Source of the DNA: CAIMUM01 sp034429715
GTDB lineage: Bacteria > Chloroflexota > Dehalococcoidia > GIF9 > UBA5629
DNA: 64,000 bases
Reading direction: 5' to 3'
NCBI GenBank assembly: GCA_034429715.1
Contig: DAOUFR010000074.1
Coordinates: forward strand, 1-64,000
In this document: positions 17,101 through 24,435 of the stretch, in pieces
Layout of the letters: every line of letters starts with the position of its first letter
Position numbering within the stretch: the stretch's first letter is position 1
Notes under the pieces: generated by a model
Told to the model about the DNA's origin: nothing
Seen by the model: the letters and a program-made list of their open reading frames with translations, nothing else
Database searches by the model: none
Translations under genes and position numbers: made by a program

Positions 17101-17130
17101 TTGACAGTCTGCGGATTTGCGCAGTAAACT
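17101..17130 (+). promoter_or_regulatory. Promoter of the 60-aa CxxC protein gene
   Basis: A perfect TTGACA (17101-17106), 18-bp spacer and TAAACT (17125-17130) lie 8 nt before the ATG at 17139. The predicted start is within 2 nt of the ATG and no ribosome site is present, consistent with a leaderless mRNA. Confidence 0.45.
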
Positions 17131-17138
17131 CATGAATT

Positions 17139-17321
17139 ATGTCGGTGCGAAAGAAAACCAGACCTTCATGGTTCGATAATCTCAGGATAAGCATTAAACA
17201 GGCGCTGGGCATGAAAGTGATACTGTGCGATTCCTGTAAGTACGACTGGCGAGGAGCATGCCATCAGCCGGCCCGGCCTAATGCGGTCTGGTGCCCGGAT
17301 TACGCCCGGCGCGGTTCATAA
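17139..17321 (+). CDS. Small four-cysteine (zinc-ribbon-like) protein, 60 aa
   Basis: A basic N-terminal half (about 25 residues, 7 Lys/Arg) is followed by CDSCKYDWRGAC and AVWCPDYARRG. The four cysteines (C-x2-C-x8-C-x11-C) could bind one zinc ion. No transmembrane segment. The pattern is not one I can name. A promoter 8 nt upstream and the cysteine pattern support a real gene even though it is short. It sits between two minus-strand genes, with its stop 18 bp from the stop of the DUF6941 gene. Confidence 0.6.
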   Translation: MSVRKKTRPSWFDNLRISIKQALGMKVILCDSCKYDWRGACHQPARPNAVWCPDYARRGS

Positions 17322-17339
17322 AAGTAGTCGGCCGGGTCA

Positions 17340-17753
17340 CTAATTCTGCGATTGTGCAGGTGGTTGAGCCACTCTCAGGGGTATCCTGCTCATCTCGTGT
17401 CCTTCGACCAGCACATGCATCGAGTATACACCGTACTTGGGAAACTCCACTCCATCGAAGCGCATGGCTATACGGCCGGTACTCTCAGTTCCCGCCGGAG
17501 GACGCGGTATGTTGAGCATTCCTTTGATAGGAGGAATTATCTGCTTTCCATCATCGTCGATGAGGTGTACCTCGAAGTTCTTTTCCCCCGCTTCAACGAC
17601 GTTGGCGCGCAACTGGATAACCAGGAAGAAATTGGGGTGCCTGACAGGTACGCGGCCGGCCATAATGGTATCGAATCCTATGCCGAGCGCATTGACCTTG
17701 TTGGTTGCCTCAGCATAGTCGCAGATAAAAGCGAAATCCACCTGCATAGCCAT
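17340..17753 (-). CDS. DUF6941 family protein
   Basis: This 137-residue soluble beta-rich protein begins MAMQVDFAFICDYAE and continues NKVNALGIGFDTI. It has alternating beta strands with FFLVIQLRANVVEAGEKNFEVHLIDDDG in the middle and YGVYSMHVLVEGHEMSRIPLRV at the end. This sequence pattern matches the uncharacterised DUF6941 group, which is seen mainly in Chloroflexota and other environmental bacteria (from memory). It resembles a small C2-like or Ig-like sandwich. No catalytic residues are apparent. Monocistronic, between the 60-aa protein and the divergent CNNM gene. Confidence 0.65.
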   Translation of the reverse strand: MAMQVDFAFICDYAEATNKVNALGIGFDTIMAGRVPVRHPNFFLVIQLRANVVEAGEKNFEVHLIDDDGKQIIPPIKGMLNIPRPPAGTESTGRIAMRFDGVEFPKYGVYSMHVLVEGHEMSRIPLRVAQPPAQSQN

Positions 17754-17821
17754 ATAATTCTATCACGTTTGGGTGGCATTTTTTCAGCTTGCGCGGCTGG
17801 CGGGCAGACCTGCAACAAATT

Positions 17822-17850
17822 TTGACTGTGCAGATAGCGGATGATATTAT
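17822..17850 (+). promoter_or_regulatory. Promoter of the CNNM/CBS transporter operon
   Basis: TTGACT (17822-17827), a 17-bp spacer and TATTAT (17845-17850) match 10 of 12 consensus bases. A start near 17857 would place the 5-bp GCCCG/CGGGC hairpin (17858-17874) at the very 5' end of a 22-nt leader that lacks a Shine-Dalgarno sequence. Confidence 0.55.
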
Positions 17851-17879
17851 AGCTTTAGCCCGGCACGAACGGGCATCGT

Positions 17880-19157
17880 ATGGATAGTGAACGTACCCTA
17901 TACTTTGGATTAATTCTGCTCTGCCTCCTTTTGTCTGCTTTCTTCTCCAGCGCCGAGGTGGCTATTGTTTCGCTGAGCCGCATAAGGGTTAAGCATCTGC
18001 TCAGCCACGACGTGAAGTTTGCAGATATACTGGAAAGCTTTCAGAAACAGCCCGGCATGTTCCTTTCCGCCATCTTGCTGGGGAACACCATGGTCAATAT
18101 CGCAGCTGCATCTCTGGGTACCGTAATTGCGGTGGGCTTGTTTGGTCCCAGCATGGGCGCTCTGGTTGCTACCATATGTATTACGATATTGGTGCTGGTG
18201 CTGGGCGAGGTAATTCCCAAGACTGTTGCAGCCCACAATGCAGAGAAGATAGCGCTGGCCTACAGCATACCTGTTCAGCTTCTCATCTGGATACTTTACC
18301 CATTTGTGTGGGTGTTGAATAAGATCGGCGCCGGCTTCACCCGCATGGTGACCGATACCGGTGAGGCAAGGATGACCGTGGATGAGGCTGAGATACGCAC
18401 AGCCATAGATGTCGGCGAAGCCGAGGGGGTCTGGAAAGAGACGGAAGCCGATATGATACATAAGGCTTTTGAATTCCCCGACCGGCCGGTCAGCGACGTG
18501 ATGCAGCCGCGAACGGAGATTTCGTTTATCGAGGAGGGCACTTTGCTGGAGGAATTCCTCCAGACTTACAGTGAGCATCCCCATTCGAGGTTCCCGGTTT
18601 ACAAGGAGAGTATGGATAATGTGATGGGAATGCTGACGGTCAAGGATGTGCTGATGGCTATAGCCCGGAGCGAAATAAAGGACAGTGATCCGATCGATGG
18701 TCTGGTACGTCAGGCCTATTTCGTGCCCGAGACCAAGCGGCTGGGCGAGGTACTGGCTGAAATGAGAGACCACAACTTCCATATGGCAATCGTCATAGAT
18801 GAGTTCGGCGGCGTGGCCGGCATTGCCAATCTCGAGCACCTGGCTTCTGAGATCATGGGAAGCATCGGAGACGAAATGGTAGCCGGCGAGAAAGAGATCA
18901 TCCCCATAGATGCAAATACCTACGATATCGATGGGGGTCTCAGGGTGGAGGAAGCTAACGACGAGCTTGACCTGAACCTTCCCGAGGGTGAATACGACAC
19001 TGTTGCCGGTTTTATCCTCAGCCATCTCGGCCGCATTCCGAGAAAAGGCGAACATTTCAAGTATCGTGACCTCAGGATTACGATTACGGAGATCGTCAAC
19101 CGCAAGATCGAGCGCATCACCATAACCAGGGAAAAGAATGCACCGTCTGCGCCTTAA
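17880..19157 (+). CDS. CNNM/HlyC-CorC family membrane protein with CBS pair
   Basis: This 425-residue protein has a DUF21/CNNM transmembrane domain (helices near residues 5-25, 55-80, 90-112, 120-145). Two CBS domains (about 195-325, with MQPRTEISFI and PVYKESMDNVMGMLTVKDVL) and a C-terminal CorC_HlyC domain (about 340-420, VEEANDELDLNLPEGEYDTVAGF) follow. Relatives are annotated as hemolysins but are thought to be Mg2+/divalent cation transporters or regulators sensing adenosine nucleotides through CBS. Its last 20 bases overlap the next gene, so translation of the two is probably coupled. Confidence 0.88.
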   Translation: MDSERTLYFGLILLCLLLSAFFSSAEVAIVSLSRIRVKHLLSHDVKFADILESFQKQPGMFLSAILLGNTMVNIAAASLGTVIAVGLFGPSMGALVATICITILVLVLGEVIPKTVAAHNAEKIALAYSIPVQLLIWILYPFVWVLNKIGAGFTRMVTDTGEARMTVDEAEIRTAIDVGEAEGVWKETEADMIHKAFEFPDRPVSDVMQPRTEISFIEEGTLLEEFLQTYSEHPHSRFPVYKESMDNVMGMLTVKDVLMAIARSEIKDSDPIDGLVRQAYFVPETKRLGEVLAEMRDHNFHMAIVIDEFGGVAGIANLEHLASEIMGSIGDEMVAGEKEIIPIDANTYDIDGGLRVEEANDELDLNLPEGEYDTVAGFILSHLGRIPRKGEHFKYRDLRITITEIVNRKIERITITREKNAPSAP

Positions 19158-19779
19158 GTTCAGCCGCGGCCCGCAGCTTAAATTCCTTTCGCATCTCGAT
19201 CTGATGAGGCTCTGGGAGCGCGTATTTCGCAGGGCGGGAGTGGGACTGGCCTACTCTGAGGGTTTCAGCCCTCATCCCAGGATATCCCTGGCCGCTCCCC
19301 TGGCTGTGGGCGTGACCAGCAAATCCGAATTGATGGATGTTTTTCTAAGCCGACGCATTACTCCCGGCAATTTCCTTCAAAAAGTAGCCGCGCAACTGCC
19401 TGATGGCATTTCGATCATCGATGTCCAGCCGGTCAGCCTTGAGGCCCCGTCGCTGCAATCACGTCTGCGCTTTGCCGAGTACGTGGTCGAGGTGGAATCA
19501 CAGCAGGGGGCAGAGAACGTCGAGCGCTCGCTTAAATCGTTGCTGGCTCTGGATACTCTGCCCTGGCATCATTCCCGCGATACGGGTGAACGTTTTTATG
19601 ATCTGCGGCCGCTGCTCGACGACCTGTGGATGGCAGGGGAAAAAGATAAGGTATACATGATCGGTATGCGGCTGCGCTGCGATTCCTCCGGATCGGGCAG
19701 GCCGGAGCAGATTATCAAGGCCCTGGGATTCAGCGGATTCCCGTCATCGATCGAGAGGACGAAGCTGGTCTTTACCTGA
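19138..19779 (+). CDS. TIGR03936 family (DUF2344) radical-SAM-associated protein
   Basis: This 213-residue protein begins MHRLRLKFSRGPQLKFLSHLDLMRLWERVFRR, the hallmark start of DUF2344, with YSEGFSPHPRISLAAPLAVG near residue 38. In many bacteria this domain is fused to, or encoded next to, a TIGR03960 radical SAM protein and lies beside RNase E/G and ribosomal-protein genes. Neither partner is in this window. Function is unknown; a link to RNA or tRNA modification is inferred from those contexts. It overlaps the CNNM gene by 20 bp, an unusual partner. Confidence 0.82.
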   Translation: MHRLRLKFSRGPQLKFLSHLDLMRLWERVFRRAGVGLAYSEGFSPHPRISLAAPLAVGVTSKSELMDVFLSRRITPGNFLQKVAAQLPDGISIIDVQPVSLEAPSLQSRLRFAEYVVEVESQQGAENVERSLKSLLALDTLPWHHSRDTGERFYDLRPLLDDLWMAGEKDKVYMIGMRLRCDSSGSGRPEQIIKALGFSGFPSSIERTKLVFT

Positions 19780-19790
19780 GAAACGGCAAT

Positions 19791-19819
19791 TTTAAATTTC
19801 CAACTTGAAGCAATATAAT
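19791..19819 (+). promoter_or_regulatory. Promoter ahead of the histidine phosphatase gene
   Basis: TTTAAA (19791-19796), a 17-bp spacer and TATAAT (19814-19819) give a start near 19826. This leaves a 25-nt leader containing GGAGG before the ATT start codon at 19851. Confidence 0.45.
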
Positions 19820-19850
19820 AAGCCGTTATCCTGAATGGAGGAAAGGCGAG

Positions 19851-20465
19851 ATTAGGCTATATCTTATAAGGCACGGTGAGACTATCTGGAACCAGCAGCG
19901 CATCATCCAGGGCAGTGGCAGCGACACAGACTTGAGTGAGAAAGGTAAAGCGCAGGCTGATAGGCTGGGTGAGGCCATGCGCGATTATTTACTTACGGCC
20001 GTGTATTCAAGCCCGCTCAAACGCGCACTGGACACCGCCGCCGCCGTGGCCGGTCCGCACAAACTGGAGGTCGTATCCGAGCCTGATCTGAGGGAGATAC
20101 ATGTGGGTGAGATGGAGGGTATGTCGCTTGAAACTTTCGGCCAGAATTTCAGCCAGTTTCTGGTAGATTGGCAGACCAAAGGAGACGCGGTCGATTTCAA
20201 AGGCGGTGAAAACCTTGGCCAATTCAGGGATAGGGTGTGGGCGACGGTCAAACGAATTGTGGAGGCCAATCCCGGCGGCAGCGCCGCCGTGGTCTCACAC
20301 TACTTTGTGACTGCTACGGTTGTATGCACCGCGCTCGGGATGCCTCTCACTCATCTGGTACGAGTACGCATACAACCCAGCAGCCTGACGACCATCGAGT
20401 TCAAGGAGGATCGTCCACCGCGACTTCTGCTGCTGAGTGATATCTGTCATTTAAAGGAGCAATAA
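19851..20465 (+). CDS. Histidine phosphatase superfamily protein (phosphoglycerate-mutase-like), apparent ATT start
   Basis: The 204-residue protein reads (I/M)RLYLIRHGETIWNQQR, so the catalytic histidine motif RHGE is at residues 7-10. SSPLKRALDTA (second Arg) lies near 52 and VSHYFVTATVVC (second catalytic His) near 145. In-frame stops and the absence of ATG, GTG or TTG between 19806 and the RHGE motif leave ATT 19851 as the best start. It falls exactly where relatives have Met, 9 nt after GGAGG. The first conventional start (TTG in DLSEKG, or ATG 19932) would delete the active site. A one-base indel joining ATG 19835 is the alternative. Likely a cytosolic phosphatase for a small phospho-compound. 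TilS follows. Confidence 0.8.
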   Translation: MRLYLIRHGETIWNQQRIIQGSGSDTDLSEKGKAQADRLGEAMRDYLLTAVYSSPLKRALDTAAAVAGPHKLEVVSEPDLREIHVGEMEGMSLETFGQNFSQFLVDWQTKGDAVDFKGGENLGQFRDRVWATVKRIVEANPGGSAAVVSHYFVTATVVCTALGMPLTHLVRVRIQPSSLTTIEFKEDRPPRLLLLSDICHLKEQ

Positions 20466-20466
20466 C

Positions 20467-21894
20467 TTGCCTGCCGACAACAACGCTCTCGAAAAGCGCA
20501 TAAGCGGTTTTATCAGGGAATACGGGCTGATATCGGGTGGCGAGAAGGTAGTGGTGGCGGTATCGGGTGGGCCGGACTCGGTATGTATGCTGCATGTACT
20601 CAACAGTTTGAAGGAAATACTTGATATTCAGTTGCACGTAGCCCACCTTGATCATGGACTGCGCAGCGAGTCCGGTGCAGATGCAGAATACGTTGCGAAT
20701 CTGGCGTCTTCTCTGGGAATACCAACTACGATCGAAAAAAGAGACGTGGCTGAATGGCGAAGTAAGAGAAAAATCTCTCTCGAGGAAGCCGCCCGTGAGG
20801 TGAGGTATCGTTTTCTGGACGGTACAGCCAGGCAGACCGGGGCCAAGCGTGTGGCGGTCGGGCATACGCGAGACGATCAGGCCGAGACAACCCTCATGCA
20901 TATTTTGCGGGGATCCGGCATACAGGGCCTGCGCGGTCTGAGGCCGGCGGCGCACATACCGTATGGCGCCGGAGAGGACGGTATCTGGGTGATCAGGCCT
21001 TTGCTCGAGATCACCAGACATGAGACCGAAGCCTATTGCGCTACGAGCGGCCTGCAGCCGCGAAAAGACACGTCCAACGATCAGGTGCGATTTTTACGCA
21101 ACCGTATACGGCTTGAACTGATACCGCTGCTCAGGCAGTACAACGCGGATATCGACGGTGCTCTGTTGAGACTGTCTGACCTGGCGGGCGAAGACACTGA
21201 CTTTATTGATGAACAGGCTGCCGCCGTATGCAGATCGCTGGTGACCGGCGAAGGACACCTGACATGTCTCGATTCAGGCAAGTTACGAGGGCTTCCGCTG
21301 GCGCTGCAGCGCAGGGTATTTCGCATTATGATCGAACATGCCTGCGGGAGCTTGAAAGATATTGAGTCCGTGCATGTGGACGCCCTGGTCAGGCTGCTGT
21401 TTTCAAATACGGGCAGGAGCGTGTGTCTGCCGGGCGGTGCGGTCGTTACCAACGAGCGGAATCGCATGGTCGTGACTGCTCCCGGCACGACGGCCTGCCC
21501 CTGGCCGGTCCTAGACTGCGATTATATGCTCAATATACCGGGCGAAACAAAGCTGCCCGGCTGGTTGGTGTCAGCTACCATAATGAGTGAGAATTTCTTT
21601 AAGGACGATGACATATTCAGTGCAAGCTTTGACCTGGCCAGGATCGGCAGGCGTCTTAGCGTAAGGGGGCGCAGAGCGGGGGACCGCTTTCACCCCCTGG
21701 GCATGGCGCACGGTCGCAAGCTGCAGGACTTCATGGTCGACTCTTCCATACCGCGCTCCTGGCGTAACAGCGTTCCCATCGTATGTTCTCCCGGGCAAAT
21801 AGTCTGGATTGTCGGCTGGCGCATAGATGACCGCGCTAAAGTTACGACCTCTACTCAGGAAGTGCTCCGGCTGGATTTTCACAGGGCGGAATGA
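20467..21894 (+). CDS. tilS: tRNA(Ile)-lysidine synthase
   Basis: This 475-residue protein has the N-type ATP pyrophosphatase PP-loop SGGPDSVCMLHVL near residue 32. LDHGLRSESGADAEYV near 60 and VGHTRDDQAETTLMHILRGSG near 135 follow, then NRIRLELIPLL near 215 and a C-terminal TilS domain (about 385-470, DRFHPLGMAHGRKLQDFMVD). It converts C34 of the AUA-reading tRNA-Ile to lysidine with ATP and lysine, an essential step. Start is TTG 20467 preceded by AAAGGAG, two bases after the stop of the phosphatase gene, so the two are cotranscribed. Confidence 0.92.
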   Translation: MPADNNALEKRISGFIREYGLISGGEKVVVAVSGGPDSVCMLHVLNSLKEILDIQLHVAHLDHGLRSESGADAEYVANLASSLGIPTTIEKRDVAEWRSKRKISLEEAAREVRYRFLDGTARQTGAKRVAVGHTRDDQAETTLMHILRGSGIQGLRGLRPAAHIPYGAGEDGIWVIRPLLEITRHETEAYCATSGLQPRKDTSNDQVRFLRNRIRLELIPLLRQYNADIDGALLRLSDLAGEDTDFIDEQAAAVCRSLVTGEGHLTCLDSGKLRGLPLALQRRVFRIMIEHACGSLKDIESVHVDALVRLLFSNTGRSVCLPGGAVVTNERNRMVVTAPGTTACPWPVLDCDYMLNIPGETKLPGWLVSATIMSENFFKDDDIFSASFDLARIGRRLSVRGRRAGDRFHPLGMAHGRKLQDFMVDSSIPRSWRNSVPIVCSPGQIVWIVGWRIDDRAKVTTSTQEVLRLDFHRAE

Positions 21895-21900
21895 GGCTGG

Positions 21901-22200
21901 ATGAAACATAAACAACGTACGGATTTTCAAAGGCACTCTACCCCGGGGGGGAAAGCCGGCGTCCATCCGGAGCTCGATCTGCATGCATTGACTGTGGATG
22001 AGGCCCTTCCCATAATCCATGGATATCTCAACGATGCCTGTCTGGCAGGGTTGAAGGAAGTCAGGATCGTGCACGGCAAGGGGACGGGTGCTCTGCGGCA
22101 GGTTGTGATGCGTGAACTGAAAAGCCATCCGCTGGTGAAGTCTTTCCGGGTGGGCAACCGCTTCGAGGGCAGCACCGGCGCTACTATTGTGGAATTGTAA
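21901..22200 (+). CDS. Smr (MutS2 C-terminal-like) domain protein
   Basis: This 99-residue protein is almost entirely an Smr domain: ELDLHALTVDEALPII near residue 22, the glycine-rich HGKGTGALRQ near 60, and GSTGATIVEL at the end. Smr domains nick or bind branched DNA or cleave RNA; stand-alone ones in bacteria have been linked to ribosome-collision and mRNA quality control. A basic 20-residue tail precedes the domain. It follows tilS by 6 bp with GAGG ahead of the ATG and ends at a strong terminator, closing the operon. Confidence 0.85.
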   Translation: MKHKQRTDFQRHSTPGGKAGVHPELDLHALTVDEALPIIHGYLNDACLAGLKEVRIVHGKGTGALRQVVMRELKSHPLVKSFRVGNRFEGSTGATIVEL

Positions 22201-22220
22201 ATGTTGTTAAAGCGGACGAT

Positions 22221-22256
22221 GCAGGGGCGGGTCTGTGGACCCGCCCCTGCTCTTTT
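22221..22256. terminator. Strong intrinsic terminator between convergent genes
   Basis: A perfect 13-bp stem (22221-22233 with 22238-22250) and a TGTG loop are followed by TCTTTT. It ends the tilS-Smr operon and faces the secreted-protein gene from the other strand. The stem core GGGGCGGGTC/GACCCGCCCC belongs to the dispersed hairpin family. Confidence 0.85.
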
Positions 22257-22268
22257 AACTGTCGGAAA

Positions 22269-23558
22269 TCATTCAGTTGTTGTTATGGTCGTTACCGGAA
22301 CGTTACTGGTCACATTTGCTCCGGTCGTTGCGGACACAGGCGGGAAATAGCCTGCTCGTGTAATTGCAGCCCTGTAGCCGTCCTTGAAGACGGCCAGCAT
22401 ATAATGGCCGGACGACGGGAAGCTGTACGAGACCAGGCCTGCGCTGTCCGTGTTGCCGACCAGCACACCGTTTGCTTTGACTCTGGCGGCATCGTTTCCT
22501 GCCCGGATCAGCTGCGCCTTAAAGTTGTTGGCTGTGGGAGGCAGCTGTTTTATAGCCCTGTTGTTTTCCACTTTAAGTGAATAAACTGCGGCTCCCTCCA
22601 CCGGTTGGCTGCTGCTTTTTTCTGTAACCAGTACGCTGGAAGACTGACCGGTCGTTAAGTTGACGGTTGCCTTTATCTCCAGCGACTTCAATGCCGTGTC
22701 AGATTGGACATTGATCCTGCGGGCGCCCGGAAGGTGGCCGTTCTTTCTGGCCAGCAACATGTATGTGCCGGGATCCGTGAAAGTGTAAACGACCTCCCCG
22801 GCGCTATTGCTGCTGCCCAGTATTATCTCCCTTTTACCCAGCCTTCCGGTCAACGCGTCCTCCTGTTCGGTATCGATCACAACAGGAGCCTGCTGGCTTA
22901 TGCCCATCTGGGTAGCGGTGCCGTTTTCTACCGGTATCGGCGACGGCTTTGCGACAGGCTTGATAATACCGCTTGTTTTAATAGCGCTGATCGTGGCATT
23001 GTCCACTGCCAGGCCGGAGCTGCCGCCGGTCACTTTGATCGTGATCTGTTGACCTGCCGGGGTAGAGGTTGGGGCCTGCAGGATCAACCTGAGCTTCTGG
23101 TTTTCATTTTTCTGTTTGGCCTGCAACCTGGCAAATCCGGGTGTATAGCCGTCTTTAGTGACTATTAATATATACCGGCCGGCCTCGGATACAGTAACTA
23201 ATAGTCTGCCGTCGCTGCCGGAAGTACCGAGCAATGTCCCATCGGACTCCATCAGAGCTTCAACCTCGTCGACAAGGGTAGTATAATTGTCCGTGCCAGC
23301 CGGGCCGAACCTATTATCCGTTTTTATGGCGTAGACCGGGGCTCCTGCAATTGTCTCGTGGCTGGGCCTGCTCAAAACGGTGATAGTTACCGGCTGGCCT
23401 ACCACCACAGGATTATCAACCTTGATCATCAGCGCGTGTTTTTTTACGGAAGGGAGCATGTTATTTTTGCTTGAATCCGCCCGGACTGGAACAGCCGAGG
23501 GCAGGGCCATTGTTATCCCGATTAACAGTGTTAAAAGACCTGAAATAATGTATTTCAA
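22269..23558 (-). CDS. Secreted protein with three carboxypeptidase-regulatory-like repeats
   Basis: This 429-residue protein has a Sec signal peptide (about residues 1-27, ending PVRA). Three tandem beta-sandwich repeats of about 110-130 residues follow. Each contains a GQ-x-x-x-I-x-V strand, an AxVYxxK segment, a G-x-x-L/V-G-x-T/S turn, and an ending like GRYILIVTKDGYTPGFA, GTYMLLARKNGHLPGAR or GHYMLAVFKDGYRAAIT. There is no anchor motif or catalytic residue. It is probably an extracellular structural or binding protein. Translation starts at TTG 23558 with AGGAGG 7 nt upstream. The TTG overlaps the stop codon of a 21-codon small ORF. Confidence 0.75.
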   Translation of the reverse strand: MKYIISGLLTLLIGITMALPSAVPVRADSSKNNMLPSVKKHALMIKVDNPVVVGQPVTITVLSRPSHETIAGAPVYAIKTDNRFGPAGTDNYTTLVDEVEALMESDGTLLGTSGSDGRLLVTVSEAGRYILIVTKDGYTPGFARLQAKQKNENQKLRLILQAPTSTPAGQQITIKVTGGSSGLAVDNATISAIKTSGIIKPVAKPSPIPVENGTATQMGISQQAPVVIDTEQEDALTGRLGKREIILGSSNSAGEVVYTFTDPGTYMLLARKNGHLPGARRINVQSDTALKSLEIKATVNLTTGQSSSVLVTEKSSSQPVEGAAVYSLKVENNRAIKQLPPTANNFKAQLIRAGNDAARVKANGVLVGNTDSAGLVSYSFPSSGHYMLAVFKDGYRAAITRAGYFPPVSATTGANVTSNVPVTTITTTE

Positions 23559-23620
23559 ATTACAACCTCCTTTATAGATGATGTTGCCATGGCGGTCATG
23601 ATCACTTCGTTTAAGTGCAC
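23555..23620 (-). CDS. Candidate 21-aa leader ORF coupled to the secreted-protein gene
   Basis: A GTG at 23620 lies 7 nt after a strong AAGGAGG (23634-23628). The frame runs 21 codons (MHLNEVIMTAMATSSIKEVVI if GTG reads as Met; 21 residues in total) and stops at TGA 23557-23555. That stop overlaps the TTG start of the downstream gene by two bases. Spacing and overlap look like translational coupling. The peptide is neither a signal sequence nor strongly hydrophobic and has no obvious regulatory codon run. A 3-codon frame from the ATG two bases earlier is the alternative user of the ribosome site. Confidence 0.45.
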   Translation of the reverse strand: MHLNEVIMTAMATSSIKEVVI

Positions 23621-23697
23621 ATGTGTACCTCCTTCGACGTGCGTCACGCTATATATAACGCGGGGTGTAAAGAATTGTTTATGCGCAGGCGGGATGC

Positions 23698-23728
23698 TTG
23701 ACAGGTCAACTTGCTCCTGCCATAGTAT
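23698..23728 (+). promoter_or_regulatory. Promoter candidate for the 186-aa unknown gene
   Basis: TTGACA (23698-23703) with a 19-bp spacer to TAGTAT (23723-23728) lies in the divergent gap. The spacer is long. The predicted start near 23735 leaves about 36 nt to ATG 23771. Confidence 0.4.
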
Positions 23729-23770
23729 ATGAATACAGGTTGCCTTTGCAGGTAGCAGAGGGTAATTTTG

Positions 23771-24331
23771 ATGGATCCCGAGTCAGAAGGTTGTGAGCTT
23801 CACCGGCAATTCGATGTGCTGGTGTGTACGGGCGAGCTGGTATTCAGCGGTAAAATGCGCTGCGATTTCAGCCAGCGTTTAATAGATGCCTTGAATGAAG
23901 GCATCAGGACGGAAACACGATCGCACTTAAGGGATTTTCTAACTCTGTCGGATGTCACGGTAGGCGATTTAAAGGGCGGTAAAACGACGGTATCCCACCT
24001 GCACATATCCAAAAACAACATAATATTCGTGGCTCAGGTCAGGAGCGCAACTCCCGACAAGCCGCTCACAACATATCCGTTCAGCCAGAAGCTGCCTGTG
24101 ACAGTCATGGCCTATGCAGCCGGGGCCGCGACCATACAGTTCAAGATCAATGGCTGTATCTACATCGATACCTGGGGTCATATAACAGATACGCTGGAAA
24201 CTGAGGAGCGTTTTATACCTCTGACACAGGCGAAAATAGAGCCGGCTATGCCCGGCAAACGGTCTCGTTTCGATTTTATCGCGCTCAATAAGGAGCGCAT
24301 CGTAAGCATCGGCGAGATAACTGGCAAATGA
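23771..24331 (+). CDS. Unknown protein, 186 aa
   Basis: I do not recognise a family. The protein is soluble, with an N-terminal region of mixed strands (FDVLVCTGELVFSGK), then a beta-alpha pattern with SHLHISKNNIIFVAQ near residue 78. A hydrophobic stretch VTVMAYAAGAATIQF near 112 is too short and polar at its edges for a membrane helix. A TTG directly before the ATG could also initiate. It shares strand and direction with the PPOX and RlmB-type genes downstream but is separated from them by about 100 bp. Codon use and length support a real gene. Confidence 0.6.
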   Translation: MDPESEGCELHRQFDVLVCTGELVFSGKMRCDFSQRLIDALNEGIRTETRSHLRDFLTLSDVTVGDLKGGKTTVSHLHISKNNIIFVAQVRSATPDKPLTTYPFSQKLPVTVMAYAAGAATIQFKINGCIYIDTWGHITDTLETEERFIPLTQAKIEPAMPGKRSRFDFIALNKERIVSIGEITGK

Positions 24332-24435
24332 ATCTCATCCCCGCTTTATACACCTGATATCCTGAAAAACCTGTATTTCGGTAGTCAACCGACTTGAGAC
24401 AGCTAAATGTTGTAAAATAGCCAAAGGCGCTGGAT

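Noticed and set aside
17910..19055. 381-aa antisense ORF opposite the CNNM transporter gene
   Set aside because: The sense frame has full DUF21, CBS and CorC domains. The antisense product is His/Gln-rich with no domain, a frame shadow of high-GC codons.
19835..19855. Six-codon mini-ORF (ATG 19835 to TAG) ahead of the histidine phosphatase
   Set aside because: It overlaps the GGAGG ribosome site and has none of its own. More likely accidental, though it is the basis of the indel alternative noted in the findings.
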